Assembly: GCA_027604185.1 (NCBI GenBank)
Contig: JADGKB010000072.1
Location: 1 to 64,000 of the forward strand
Reading direction: 5' to 3'
DNA from: Boothiomyces macroporosus
Lineage: Eukaryota > Chytridiomycota > Chytridiomycetes > Rhizophydiales > Terramycetaceae
Length of the DNA stretch: 64,000 nt
Under the pieces are notes generated by a model, which ran no database searches, had not been told where the DNA came from, and was given only the letters and a program-made list of their open reading frames with translations. A program made the translations under genes and the position numbers. This document shows, piece after piece, positions 25,282-35,989 of this stretch (position 1 is the first letter of the stretch; each line of letters begins with the position of its first letter).

Positions 25282-26238
25282 ATGCATACTGAAATGAAAA
25301 ATGCCTTGTTTGAAAAGCTCAGGGAAATGAAGTCAGAATTCGCAGAATCTGACATGCTGGTTGATTTTGTTAGTGTAATGCTGGAAAATAACAAGCCAAA
25401 GGACTACATCATGAAGCAGCTAATGGATTTAACATCTCCAGAAGATTCTCAAATAATAACAGACTGGATATTTACATATCTTCAGAACAATCGAATTGGT
25501 ATTTGCTCTCTTAGTGTAGAATCTCTAGATGATGAAATGCAAAGCAGAAGGCGTGAAAGAAGTCGTTCGCCAGAGCGACGGACCAGTCGTCGTAGATCTT
25601 ATGATAGAGGTGATAGATATGATCGTGATAGATACGACCACCGGGACAGATATGATCAAAGGGATAGATCTGGAAGAAGATCTAGATATATGCCATATAA
25701 AAGAGAAAGGAAAGAATTGTCTGTCCCAAAGTGCACATTCTTCCCAAACTGCACAAGAGAGGACTGCAAATTCTTTCATCCAACTGAACCATGCCCTGAT
25801 GGTGCAGCTTGTACAAAGGGCCCTGCTTGTCGCTTTATCCACCAAGTACCACCTCCAACTGCTTGCAAATTCAAAGCAAATTGCTTTAATCCTAACTGCA
25901 CGTTTGCTCACCCTTCCCCAGCGGTGTTATCGCTCAGTACAGTTCAGTGCAAATTTTACCCAAATTGTTTAAACTCGTTTTGTACATTCTTTCACCCAGA
26001 CAACACCCAAGGTGAAGAAAATACCGAAAAGACAGCACCTACAGTTCCTGATGTCGCTACAATTCCTTGCAAGTATGGTTCATACTGCAAGCGGCCAGGC
26101 TGCCATTTCTTCCATCCAGCGAAAACAACGTCGAAAAATAAGGTGTTGATTGTCAATCAGTCTAACAACACTTCGGAAAGGATTTATGCTTTGCCTGAAC
26201 AAGACGTTGAGCGCGTAGTTATGGAGGTTGATTCTTAA
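25282..26238 (+). CDS. Nab2/ZC3H14-like poly(A)-binding CCCH zinc-finger protein, copy B
   Basis: 318 residues, no introns. Same order as copy A: PWI-like N-terminus (KNALFEKLREMKSEFAESDML), then five CCCH fingers from CTFFPNCTREDCKFFH to CKYGSYCKRPGCHFFH, and the same LPExxVERV-type ending. Copy B alone carries an Arg/Ser/Asp/Tyr-rich linker with RYD repeats (DRYDRDRYDHRDRYDQRDR), a likely RNA-interacting disordered segment. Start chosen at 25282 because it gives exactly the same N-terminal length as copy A. Function as for copy A, with possible specialisation through the linker. Confidence 0.9.
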   Translation: MHTEMKNALFEKLREMKSEFAESDMLVDFVSVMLENNKPKDYIMKQLMDLTSPEDSQIITDWIFTYLQNNRIGICSLSVESLDDEMQSRRRERSRSPERRTSRRRSYDRGDRYDRDRYDHRDRYDQRDRSGRRSRYMPYKRERKELSVPKCTFFPNCTREDCKFFHPTEPCPDGAACTKGPACRFIHQVPPPTACKFKANCFNPNCTFAHPSPAVLSLSTVQCKFYPNCLNSFCTFFHPDNTQGEENTEKTAPTVPDVATIPCKYGSYCKRPGCHFFHPAKTTSKNKVLIVNQSNNTSERIYALPEQDVERVVMEVDS

Positions 26239-26297
26239 TATAATTTCTACCCAGTAATTTTACATTTGAAATTTTTAGTTGCTTTTTCAGAATCACA

Positions 26298-27584
26298 ATG
26301 GATCTTCGACGACGAGTGGTTCCCCAAGTATCTTCCCCCGCAAGCGAAATTCTCTCCACATTGAAGAGCTATGACGCATATGCGAAACCTCTAGAGGATT
26401 TCAGGATTAAAACTTTGACAGGAGCATCAGGTAATGGAAATTTGATTCAGTAACACTTGTGTCGACATTCATTATATTCTTTTTGGTTTTCTCAGAGTTT
26501 GCCGATTGGTTAAATGTGGAAATGGTTCCGTCGTTAGTTGTTGATACCTCCAGGATGGACAAGATGCAAATCAACATTGACATGACCTTTCCTAAAATCC
26601 CATGTTTCTTGTTAAGCATTGATGTCATGGATGTTGCTGGTGAGCACCAGAATGGTGCCGACCATCTAATGCATAAATCTCGATTGGATCCAAACGGGAA
26701 ACTAGTTGAAAAGAAGAGAGGAAGTATTTCTATTTTAATCTAGCCCTCGGAGATGCAAACAAAGAAATGAACGAAGCAAGAAACAAAACACTTACTCCAG
26801 GATATTGTGGAAGCTGCTATGGCGCTGCTATGCCCAATAGTGGTTGCTGTAACACATGTGACGACGTGAGGTTGGCATATCAAAAATCAGGATGGGGATT
26901 TGAAGATCCAGATAAATATGAACAGTGTGTTCACGAAGGATATTCTAAAATGGTGAAAGAACAGGCTCATGAAGGATGTAATCTCTCTGGTTATGTTCAG
27001 GTCAGTAAAGTTCAAGGAAACTTCCATTTTGCGCCAGGGCCATCCTTTGAGATTCAAGGTATGCATGCGCACGATTTGAATGATTACCGCAATCATAAGC
27101 AGGACTGGGATTTCACACATACAATCAACCATTTATCTTTTGGCCAGAACGGAGGCTTCACAAATCCACTGGACGGTGTGTCAAAGAAGGCTACTGGAGG
27201 TAATAGTATCCTAATCGAAGCATACAATACGTTCCAATATTATATTAAAGTTGTTTCTACTGAATTTACATACAGGAATGGGTCCAAACTTCTTACTAAT
27301 CAATTTGCCGCTACTGAGCATCAAAGAGATGTCACTCCTATGTTTGGAAATATCCCAACTACTATGCCTGGTAATCAATTCTAATCATAGGTGTATTTTT
27401 TAATTATGATATTTCTCCAATGCTTATTCAATATAAAGAGTACCGCAAGCCATTCACTCATTTTGTGACAGATTTGTGTGCTATTGTAGGGGGAGTTTTT
27501 ACTGTTGCTGGAATGGTGGACGGATTGCTCTACACCGCTGAAAAAAGACTGTTAAAAAAGGCAGAGTTAGGGAAGCAAGGTTGA
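26298..27584 (+). CDS. ERV46: ERGIC3/Erv46 COPII vesicle cargo receptor
   Basis: 408 residues; ER-Golgi cycling membrane protein of the Erv41-Erv46 retrieval receptor. Family motifs: LKSYDAYAKPLEDFRIKT, first helix VTLVSTFIIFFLVFSEF, DKMQINIDMTFPKIPC, GSCYGAAMPNSGCCNTCDDVRLAYQKSGW (CxxC pairs), GNFHFAPGPSF, NHLSFGQ, and the second helix LCAIVGGVFTVAGMVDGLLY near the C-terminus. Introns at 26431-26450, 26724-26743 and 27371-27390. The end (LKKAELGKQG) has lysines but no canonical KKxx. Starts 59 bp after the upstream gene's stop. Confidence 0.95.
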
Positions 27585-27687
27585 AAATAATAAATGAGCT
27601 GCAATTTATCTTGTTCTAACGTGATTTTTGTTTATATTACATCACAAACTCATACCTGTCGCGTTTGAAATGAAAGTTGTCTTTTAA

Positions 27688-28780
27688 ATGGCAGAAAGTG
27701 GTTTTGCTGAAATTAAAGATTCTGCGGCTCATAGTCCAGACAAGCTTGAAGAAGGTGGAGTTCAAGACTTTGATAACGTTGAGCAGGTTCCATTAGATGA
27801 AAAGTGGTCTTGGAACCCTGTGGATTGGGTGAAAGGAATTTATCATGAAATTACTACATTCAACCTTGAAATGACAGAAAAGAAAAGAATTGTAATTTCG
27901 TCACTGACATAGTTGCTAAGGGCCGTGTTCGGTGAAGGGCTGGTTACCTTTCTATTTCTATTTATCGCCATGGCGACTGCAGTAAATAACGGACGGCAAG
28001 AAGTCCCAGAAAGCTTAGTATTAAGCGCAATTGCCACCGCGTTTTCTGCTGTTGCCTTGATTTACTCCTTTGCCGATGTTTCTGGTGCTCACTTTAACCC
28101 TGCGGTAACTTTCGCGACAATGGTTACTGGAAAAGTTTCTGTCCGCAAAGGTGAGCTGAATCTAACGATAGGAGTTGCTTATATTGGTATTCAGCTTTTT
28201 GCTGCTGTTTTTGCCACCTTGGCCCTTTTAGTTGTGTTCCCAGGAGTTGGGAACAGTACTCAAAGTATTCCAGACTTTGTTGTTGTTGATTTGCACCCCG
28301 AATCACATATTGTTAATGCTTTCTTTATGGAGTTGATCCTGACATTCATTTTGGTATATGTAATTTTCGCCACTGCATTCGACACTGGTAAATTTTGCTA
28401 ATTGCAGTTGATACAAAAGGGGTCAAAGTTGCAACTTCTGATGAAAACAAGAAAGAACATAGTGGAAATAACCTGACAATTTATGTAAATTTTCTCTAAT
28501 TTAGACAACTTCAGGAAATACAAAAGCTGGTTTTGCTCCAATAGCTATTGGCTTTACACTTGGATTCTTATGCTTTATTGGAGGGACGGTATCAGGTGGG
28601 GCGTTCAATCCAGCAAGAGCTTTCGGACCTGCATTGGTATCTGGACAAGGGTGGAAGAATCACTGGATATACTGGGTAGGGGACCTTACTGGAGCCGCTC
28701 TTGCTGGATATGCTCAATCTTGCTTTGCTCATGAAGCTCAGCAATCTTCCTCCCATATTAAAACCAGCAAAGCCAAATAG
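27688..28780 (+). CDS. Aquaporin (MIP family), water-channel type
   Basis: 343 residues, six transmembrane helices, with a ~75-residue hydrophilic N-terminus. Both NPA boxes are intact: [11 protein letters not shown] and [16 protein letters not shown]. The residue after NPAR is Ala rather than the Asp typical of glycerol facilitators, favouring a water-selective aquaporin. The loop between helices 4 and 5 is extended (about 40 residues, [16 protein letters not shown]...). Introns at 27892-27912, 28388-28407 and 28485-28504. It is the last gene before the 2.9-kb AT-rich region. Confidence 0.93.
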
Positions 28781-31698
28781 GTTTTTAAAATAAATACTAA
28801 GTTGTGAAAAACAAAATCTACTTTATGTCCTTTATCGCCATAGTTGCCCTTATGGAAACACATATTAGTCATAATCCGCAGGACTTGTATGAGGTAGGCT
28901 CTAATATTACACTGTGGAATCATACAACGAAATTTTGTCCAAAAATTTCTTTCACAGCTTGCATATGTTCTGTGGCACGAACTTCAGAAATGAAACTTTC
29001 AAAAATCTGCTATGGAAACAGCACCTAGAATTGTAACTTGACGAACATGTTAATTAAAACATAATTAATTTCGCGAAATTGTTATTAAATGGATCACTAT
29101 CACAATCAGCTTTTGATACCAGATTAGTGATCTACTTTTCACAATAATATCAATAGAATTACTAGTATTCCGATAGGTAATTCATCTACTGTAGTACGAT
29201 GATTATAACGGTTTGAATCGCCAATCATTATTTTGCTAAAACACTGTCATACTATAAATGTAGATCGGTTACCTCTATAAAAATTTACAAATATCATTAT
29301 GTGGTGTGGGATAAACAATAAGCTCGCAGAGAAAATAGCTTTCCAATAAGGAAACCACTAAAATGATGACTTTATTAACCAATAGTAATACCCACTGTGG
29401 ACAAGATAGCGTAAAACTAATGATGGACATCTTACCAGATTGTTTTTTCTAGTTTAAGTCTCCATTGTGTATGAAATAATCCCATCTATTTAAATTTCCA
29501 TATCCATAAAAGTGGCAAAATAACATTCGAGCTTCTAAACATTATCGCATCTTTCTCCGATTTGTTGAATATCTTCGCAACAAAGGACTTGTTCAGGAAG
29601 TTTATATGTTACCAAGTCCTTGTTTGTAGAATGTAAAAAATTGAAGCCAGATCAATAACTGCACAATAAAAAAGAATGCATGCATAAATCAACTTATTCT
29701 CCCTATTACATTTTTTTGGTGGATGCAATGTTCAAATCCCCACGGTTTGGGTTAACTGTTGGTATTGTATAAAAAATTGATCTCCAATATTACCTATCTT
29801 TATAACTTTAACACCGATATTCGAAACTTTATGCAATAGCGTATTAGAGGCAATTCAATTTTGCAATTACTGATACCAGTTGATGACATATCTAAAAAAT
29901 TATCTTTCCATCGAAGTGATATGGTTCAAAATATATATTTTGGTTGTCAAAGTGATTAAAATCGAAGATTGCTTATTTCAATGCTTCATAAATTAATAAA
30001 CAAAGTATTACTGTTACTTTGAAAAAATTGATGAAATTGGAGAAAGATCAAAAATAAAAATGTTACTACCTCTACAGCTCGGCAATACTATATGAAAAAG
30101 CATGCCAGAAGAAAATCAATAGAAAGTTTACTATTTCACGCAATTATCATTTTACAATAATAATATACTCACTAATATCTATCCCGTTAGCAATTTTTTA
30201 ATGAAAACAGGAAATGGAAGTACGCAAAGTGTAAATTTCTCAAAGTGCATTAATTCAATCTAAAATTGTGATTTAAAAGTAATCCTGTTAACTCACAAGG
30301 TTGAAAATGGGGGAATATTTTATTGACAGCCTTTCATTTGTTTCTTTTATATTTGAATATTTAATAATTAGATATGATAGTAAAATCATGTCCTATTATT
30401 TTAAAAGTGTTCGGGAGAAATGGCTGTTCATGTAAAATAATTGTCTTTTGAGAAAATCAAGATGTAAATTACTAGTCACTTTTACTTTCAATTTGATTCA
30501 GTCCCTTTTTACGTTTGTATTCCGTATACTTCACCCTTCTCATCACTAGAGTTTAAAAAACTATCCATCCGCATCAGTTAATGAAAATATTACAGTTACC
30601 AGACTATCGTATTTCAAGTGTTATTAACTTTAATTTGAAAAATACCTACCTCAGAAATAGATTAGGTTCTCAGTCGTACTATAGCAGAGGGGATTCTAAG
30701 AAAAGGATAATCCTCACCAAAAATATTAATTTCCAAAAACACCAAGTTTTTTGATTGTCTGAATAGTTTTCATACTTTAATTCAAACAAACCAAAATATA
30801 GTGACAAAACCAAATAAGTTGCTTGTTCGTTTTAAAGTTTAGAGGGAGATCTGATGCAATCAATTTGTAAGTTATTGATTATTAATTCACTTTTTCTTGC
30901 ATTAATCCTCAGACTTCAGTTAGAACTCACTCTAATTTAGTATAATACCCAACTTTCTCCCTAAAATAATGTTGAACTGATTACTGAATGGATATTATTA
31001 TTCATTTTCATACTGTTTGTCTAATAATTCTTTGAGGGGAAGAAATTAAGAAATCGATATGTGTATCAGGTTTACCTGGAAGAACTGAAAATAGACTCAA
31101 ATAATATTGCATTCTCCATGGAAACAGTTGAATGTAATTTAGAAAGCGCCCACCAATCGATATTATTATCGATTTCTACAGAAAATTGATTATAAATTGA
31201 TGAATTAAAATTAAGAATTTGAAAAGTTCACTGTTTGGATGTGATTTAAATTTATGTAACCTCTTTTGAAATTGTATCAGTAGAAAGCTTATTGAATTTC
31301 CAAGTTTTGAACATAATTTAATATTGGGCATTTCAATGCATCATTCTTTGGAAACATTGCTGGAATACGTCAGTGTATGGAGGCTTGGTTAGAATAAGTT
31401 ACGGTGATTGAGGATAAAAACTTCTATTCATTTAAATTCAATTTAAATCAGTTTTGTTTTTAGTCTTGCAAAAGTAATTCTTATAAGATACCACAATTAA
31501 TTCCCTTTTTTTGATCTAGCTGACTAATACAGAGTATCTGTCTTAAGGCGGCGATTACTGGATTTGATATAGTTCTTTAACAGCAGAGATTCTTGGATGA
31601 AAAATATCTATGGAAACAAAAATGAATACATCTAAAAATAAATTACTAATAGTAGAACTTTGATATATTGCAATATAAATAAGGGCTATCCAGTCTAA
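28781..31698. other. 2.9-kb AT-rich region without recognisable genes
   Basis: No supportable coding frame, RNA gene or obvious tandem repeat in either strand, even allowing for 20-nt introns. It is visibly more AT-rich than its surroundings (one sampled line, 29101-29160, is 28% G+C). In a window where most genes are less than 150 bp apart this gap is exceptional. Two weak open frames near 28738-29028 on opposite strands show no family features. A short near-perfect inverted repeat lies at 31430-31448. It could be a centromere, a replication origin, a long non-coding RNA or decayed sequence. Confidence 0.7.
31430..31448. repeat. Short inverted repeat
   Basis: ATTTAAATT-C-AATTTAAAT: two 9-bp arms around one central base, inside the AT-rich region. 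In AT-rich DNA such palindromes can be chance. Confidence 0.4.
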
Positions 31699-32641
31699 TT
31701 ATAGATTTTTGAATAATTTGACAGATGATTCGTACACTAAAAACGTAATACAAGTTCCAGGTAGGACTCTTGCAATATTAACTCCTAACCCTTTGTAAAA
31801 TCCAACAATTCCTTCGTTTCTGTAAATTGTTGTGCATGATTTATAAACCGTTGAGTATTGATGTTGGACATACTTTGATTCCACTTGCATTCTAGCTTTT
31901 ACCAATTGGTAAGGATATGTGCATAGTGCTGCAATTAACTTTGAAGTGCTCGCTAATCCAATTGTATTCAGAGCCTAGTAATTAGTAAAACATACGGAAT
32001 CATCAGAATATCGGCTTTTCAACTCCTCATATGCCATAAATTGGATTGCGCCATGGGACACACCAAACAGGGCTGGTACAATCTATGTTAAAATGGAGAT
32101 ACTCCTCGATAAAATCCTGCTATGCCTTCTGCTCTATAAATTTTCCTCAAACCGTCTACATTATTAAATATGAATACCAACTACGCCGTTATATGCTTCT
32201 GAATCCTTTGCTGATTGTGTAAATACTCTGGTTTTGACTACCCAGATCGGATTAGTAGCCAAAGAAGTTAAAATACCTGATTATCAACTTGAATTTACCA
32301 GCTCCTGCCGATGCAATCAGATGTTCTACTGGCGATAGTTTTTTTTCAGAGTGTGTGCTAAGGTTTCTTTGTAAATCTTTGAGATGTGTGTACCAAAAAA
32401 AGTACATTCCCCATGAAACCGTAGTACCAACAAAATTCGGTGAAATTCCTCTATAGAATCCTCTTACGCCTTCCTTTGTATTTATATCCTTAATAATATT
32501 CCAAAGACCAAATTTTGAATTTTCTTTCACTTGCATTTTAGTTTTAAGTACATCAAATGGATGCATTAACAAAGTAGATGATGCCCCAGCGATAAATCCA
32601 GCTATTGCTTGGTCAGTTGATTCGCTTCCTGTCAGACCCAT
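31699..32641 (-). CDS. Mitochondrial carrier, SLC25A32/Flx1-like (FAD or folate carrier)
   Basis: 285 residues with three carrier repeats of two helices each. Signatures: HPFDVLKTKMQV in repeat 1, ATNPIWVVKTRV in repeat 2 (the PIWVVKTR form is typical of the FAD/folate/pyrimidine-nucleotide branch), and TYPYQLVKARMQV in repeat 3; each is followed by GFYRG or GFYKG elements. Inner mitochondrial membrane; substrate inferred as FAD or folate. Introns at 32277-32298, 32156-32177, 32083-32102 and 31975-31995. Shares a 19-bp divergent gap with the next gene. Confidence 0.88.
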
Positions 32642-32660
32642 ATTTCAATTTTTTCAAAAA
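32642..32660. promoter_or_regulatory. 19-bp gap between divergent start codons
   Basis: The carrier ATG (minus, 32641) and the DUF2470 protein ATG (plus, 32661) are separated by 19 bp of almost pure A/T (TTTCAATTTTTTCAAAAA). Both starts are supported by conserved or well-placed coding sequence directly after them. Confidence 0.65.
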
Positions 32661-33400
32661 ATGATCACTGACGCAGAATTTAAGGAAATTTTAGAAGAAT
32701 ACAATACCAAGCCTAACGTTTTAATTCTATTTTGCAGATATTTCGGAAATGCCAAATCTGCAATCGGAGCAGTTATGTCTGATATTGATGCGACAGGTGC
32801 GTATTGCTCATGATAGGATGTACTATGGAATATGTTGAAAGAACCGACCAGGGACTGCAAAGAAAAGAAATTATGGTTCAATTTAGTGGCCAGCGAGCAC
32901 AAACTGCAAATCAGATTCACCAGAAGTTGAAGAGTTTAGTAAAAGAAGCAGAGAGCGGAATCCGATTGGTAACAGTATTTTGATGATAGAATCAAGAAGT
33001 AGACAAAACTTACATTCCGCCAGGACGCAAATCAAATGAATTGAAATTATATGAAGGTCCAGCCCAGTTGGAGATCGTATTAATCATTTTGTGGTGGTCT
33101 GTGCTGGTTATCTTAGCATTTCTCCCATTTCCTGAACCAATCAACGCTCTTTTTGACCAGTTTATCGGAAGGTCCAACATACAGAATACACTTATTGCTC
33201 TTGTGGTTGTCAATAGTGGACTTGCCCTTACTGTAGGAGGATTATGTGTTTATGCTGAATTCCCATTGGATATTCTATTCAAGTGGATTACTATGACCTT
33301 TATTTTTGGATTTTTAGCAGTGTCAAAGGTTGTAAAAATTGCATATAAGAGAAGGGAGCAGTTAGATGCTGCGGATGATATTGGATACAGTAGTAAATAA
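32661..33400 (+). CDS. DUF2470 domain integral membrane protein
   Basis: 232 residues. The N-terminal ~85 residues, across an intron at 32797-32816, fit a DUF2470 module (NAKSAIGAVMSDIDATGCTMEYVERTD..., then QFSGQRAQTANQIHQKLKSLVKEAE), which in other proteins adjoins heme-related flavin-reductase-like folds. A second intron (32969-32989) leads to a hydrophobic part with four helices, ending in a basic/acidic tail. This domain-plus-membrane layout occurs in uncharacterised fungal proteins. The molecular function is not known. Confidence 0.75.
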
Positions 33401-33411
33401 AGCGTAGGCTG

Positions 33412-34503
33412 CTAATCTTTATTCAATGTTGCCATAAAAAAGCAGTTGTGATAAGTGTAGTGAATCATTGATTCTTGACATGCTGAATAGGTCGAATCAA
33501 TCTTGGATTCCTTCCTAATACTGAAGCCATATGCCTCTGCCAAGTCTTTGAACTCTTCTAACGTGTATTCAAACGAATTATCGGATCCTTCAAAATGGTA
33601 GAGCAGCGGGCCCAAGTTTATCCATTTTCCACCGTTTTTTAAACAATATCTTAGCACTTTTAAATAATCAATCAAGTTTTTCGCAGTATCCATGAAATAG
33701 CACGTAACCACAACATCCCAAGCGGATTCCTGGTGTTTTTCTGTATAAACTTCTGTAAAATCACCCGCAACCATGGAAAAGTCTGCAGATTTCGGAAATG
33801 AATTGAAAATCTGAACATCGGGGAAGGTCAATGCTTTCGTTTGGATATCTGCTGATGGCATATTGCTGAACTGATGGATGTAAGGATAAATTGTAACAGA
33901 ATGGGGCTTTTCAATTTGGTTCAAGATGAAATTTGAAGCCAACAACTGATATTAGCATGAACTACCATATAAAAGGAAAATTCATTTCCTTGGCTGGAAA
34001 ATCCTTTCTTTACAATTTCAAAAACCAATCGTCCAAGACCTGCCCCAGGACATAGCACCTTAATATCCCCCCTAAATTAACTGGATATACCTTTTTTCAA
34101 CAGGAATATCTCCATAAAGTTCTTCCAGCAGTTGCAATATTGGCAAGTAAGTTTGATTCCTTTCCACTTCACCATCAGTTGTCCAATCCCTAACAATTTG
34201 CTTTAGAGTGGAGCGAACTTTGTCGTGATCCTGTTCAGAGATTGGGTCCAACTGTAGGTCTTCCTGCTTTTCAATAAACACTGGGTGCTCTTCAATGATT
34301 CGGTGAAATAAATATGAATTGATATTTATGCATTCAGTGTGCTTGGTTAATCTCGCAATCATCTTTTCTCTTAAATGAATAGGAATCACTTGCAGGTTTT
34401 TGATTTTGTAGTTGAGGATAGAGCTGGAATGCTTTCTGTACCCAGCGAACGCTTCAATTACCTTGTGAAAATGCTTTTGCTCCTCTTTAATTTCGTTGTC
34501 CAT
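33412..34503 (-). CDS. Carnosine N-methyltransferase-like (N2227/CARNMT1 family)
   Basis: 350 residues. An N-terminal helical region (HFHKVIEAFAGYRKHS) is followed by the SAM-binding core: [41 protein letters not shown], created by removing introns 34072-34090 and 33946-33965. Then come SMVAGDFTEVY, VVVTCYFMDTAKNLIDYL and GGKWINLGPLLYHFEG, all family hallmarks. It should methylate the imidazole of a His-containing dipeptide or similar. The stop lies 11 bp from the convergent DUF2470 gene's stop. Confidence 0.92.
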
Positions 34504-34694
34504 AAATTAGGAAATTTTTATGGCGAGTAAACTGCTTGTAACTCAGATATAGTGTGGCTCTATCTGTTGCGAAAAACAATAAGCAACCAGCACAGCATTT
34601 ACCATCTGTCCATTTCCTTTTGTGATTGATGAAACAGGGTCAACTGGTGTGGCGCGATTAAGTTACTGTCTGGCGAAAAAAAAGCTTTTAAAAA

Positions 34695-35823
34695 ATGCTC
34701 GTAATAGACAGACAAATTCAAGAAGAAGACAGACAATCACTCAACTCAATGGAATCAATGGTACCGCAATTAGACCTTACGATTAATCCCGAATTTCTTT
34801 TGAAAGATAGTCAAATTGTTGTTAACGCTCTTTTCCCAGAGTGGTCTGAAGATGACTTGGTTCTATCGGTTTGCACCAACGGAATTACAAATAAACTTGT
34901 AAAAGCAACGCACAAGGAATCACAGCAAGTTATTTTAATCCGTACTTATGGCCGAGGAAGCAGTGTCCTTATCAACCGACCACAGGAGATTTTAGTAAGC
35001 TATTTTAACGGTAGAATATTATTGCGTTATCGGAAGCAGGTTTATGTCCACCTTTGTATGGCCGTTTCAACAACGGCATTGTCTATGGGTATGTTGCTGG
35101 CGAAGTGTTTTCAGTAAAAGATATGAGTGACAAGCACAAATCAGGCTTGGTAGCTAAAACTATGGCAAAATGGCACAACAGTCTAAAAGATATGAATTCC
35201 AAACCTGGACTCTTCACGACGATGTGGAAGTGGATCAACTCTGTTCCGCAAACCTACAGCAATTCTGACAAGCAGAAAAGCTTCAAAGCTTCTGGATTTA
35301 CACTTAACCAGCTCCGAGAAGAATTGCTTGAATTGCAATCCCATTTGGAAAAGTTGGAGTCGCCTGTCGTATTTTGCCATAACGACTTGTTATCAGGCAA
35401 CTTGATTTATGATCCGGAGCGAGGTACTTTATTTATAATTTAGATACTTGTGCATTTATTGATTATGAATACGGCTGTCCAAATTACCGTGCGTTCGATA
35501 TAGGCAACCATTTCTGCGAATTTGGAGGATTCGACTGTGATTGGACAAAATACCCGGATGAGACATTCCAAAAAGCTTGGTTGAAAGAATATCTGAGCGC
35601 TAAGGGGGAAGGTGTAGTCAGCGATGCAAAATTGGATGCCATCTATAGAGAAGTCTTGGCCTTCTCCCTTGCCGCGCATTTCTTTTGGTCTCTCTGGGCA
35701 TTGGTAATAGGGTTCTAATTTTAGATTCAAGCTGAAATTAGTGATATCGATTTTGACTATATTGAATATGCTGTAATGCGCTTGCAGGAATATTACAGAA
35801 AGAAAGATGAATGGTTAATGTAA
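34695..35823 (+). CDS. Ethanolamine kinase, tandem copy 1
   Basis: 355 residues. Phosphorylates ethanolamine (or choline) in the Kennedy pathway of phospholipid synthesis. Signatures: TNKLVKATHKES, ILIRTYGRGSSVLINR, CPPLYGRFNNGIVYGYV, the Brenner-type loop VVFCHNDLLSGNLIYDPE, FIDYEYGCPNYRAFDIGNHF with the metal-binding Asp, and HFFWSLWALIQ. Introns at 34995-35014, 35424-35443 and 35704-35724. Copy 2 follows 166 bp downstream and shares these three intron positions. Confidence 0.93.
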
Positions 35824-35989
35824 CTTTAATATACTTTATAGAAATTCATTTTGGATATTTTTTGACAGTTCCTTTGCCGCAGGATTTTCATCCTGTTCCT
35901 TACATAAGCACACCAATGCGGACGGTACCACTAAAAATTCACGTGATAGAAAGTCAAGCGAAAAAAACTAGCTTCAGATTTTTAAAAAA

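Larger units (their letters stand above)
24260..26238 (+). repeat. Tandem gene duplication (Nab2/ZC3H14-like pair)
   Basis: Two head-to-tail paralogues with matching N-terminal and zinc-finger modules and a divergent middle. The finger region shows long stretches of near-identical coding sequence, for example TGCACAAGAGAGGA in both copies. Confidence 0.85.

Noticed and set aside
28738..29028. Overlapping open frames on both strands after the aquaporin stop
   Set aside because: The plus frame opens at GTG and has no family features; the minus frame runs into aquaporin coding sequence. One possible ~25-nt intron would extend the minus frame but still gives no recognisable protein.
29715..29740. 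B-box-like sequence GTTCAAATCC suggesting a tRNA
   Set aside because: The flanking bases do not form a T stem, no A box or anticodon arm lies at the right distance upstream, and no acceptor stem is present.
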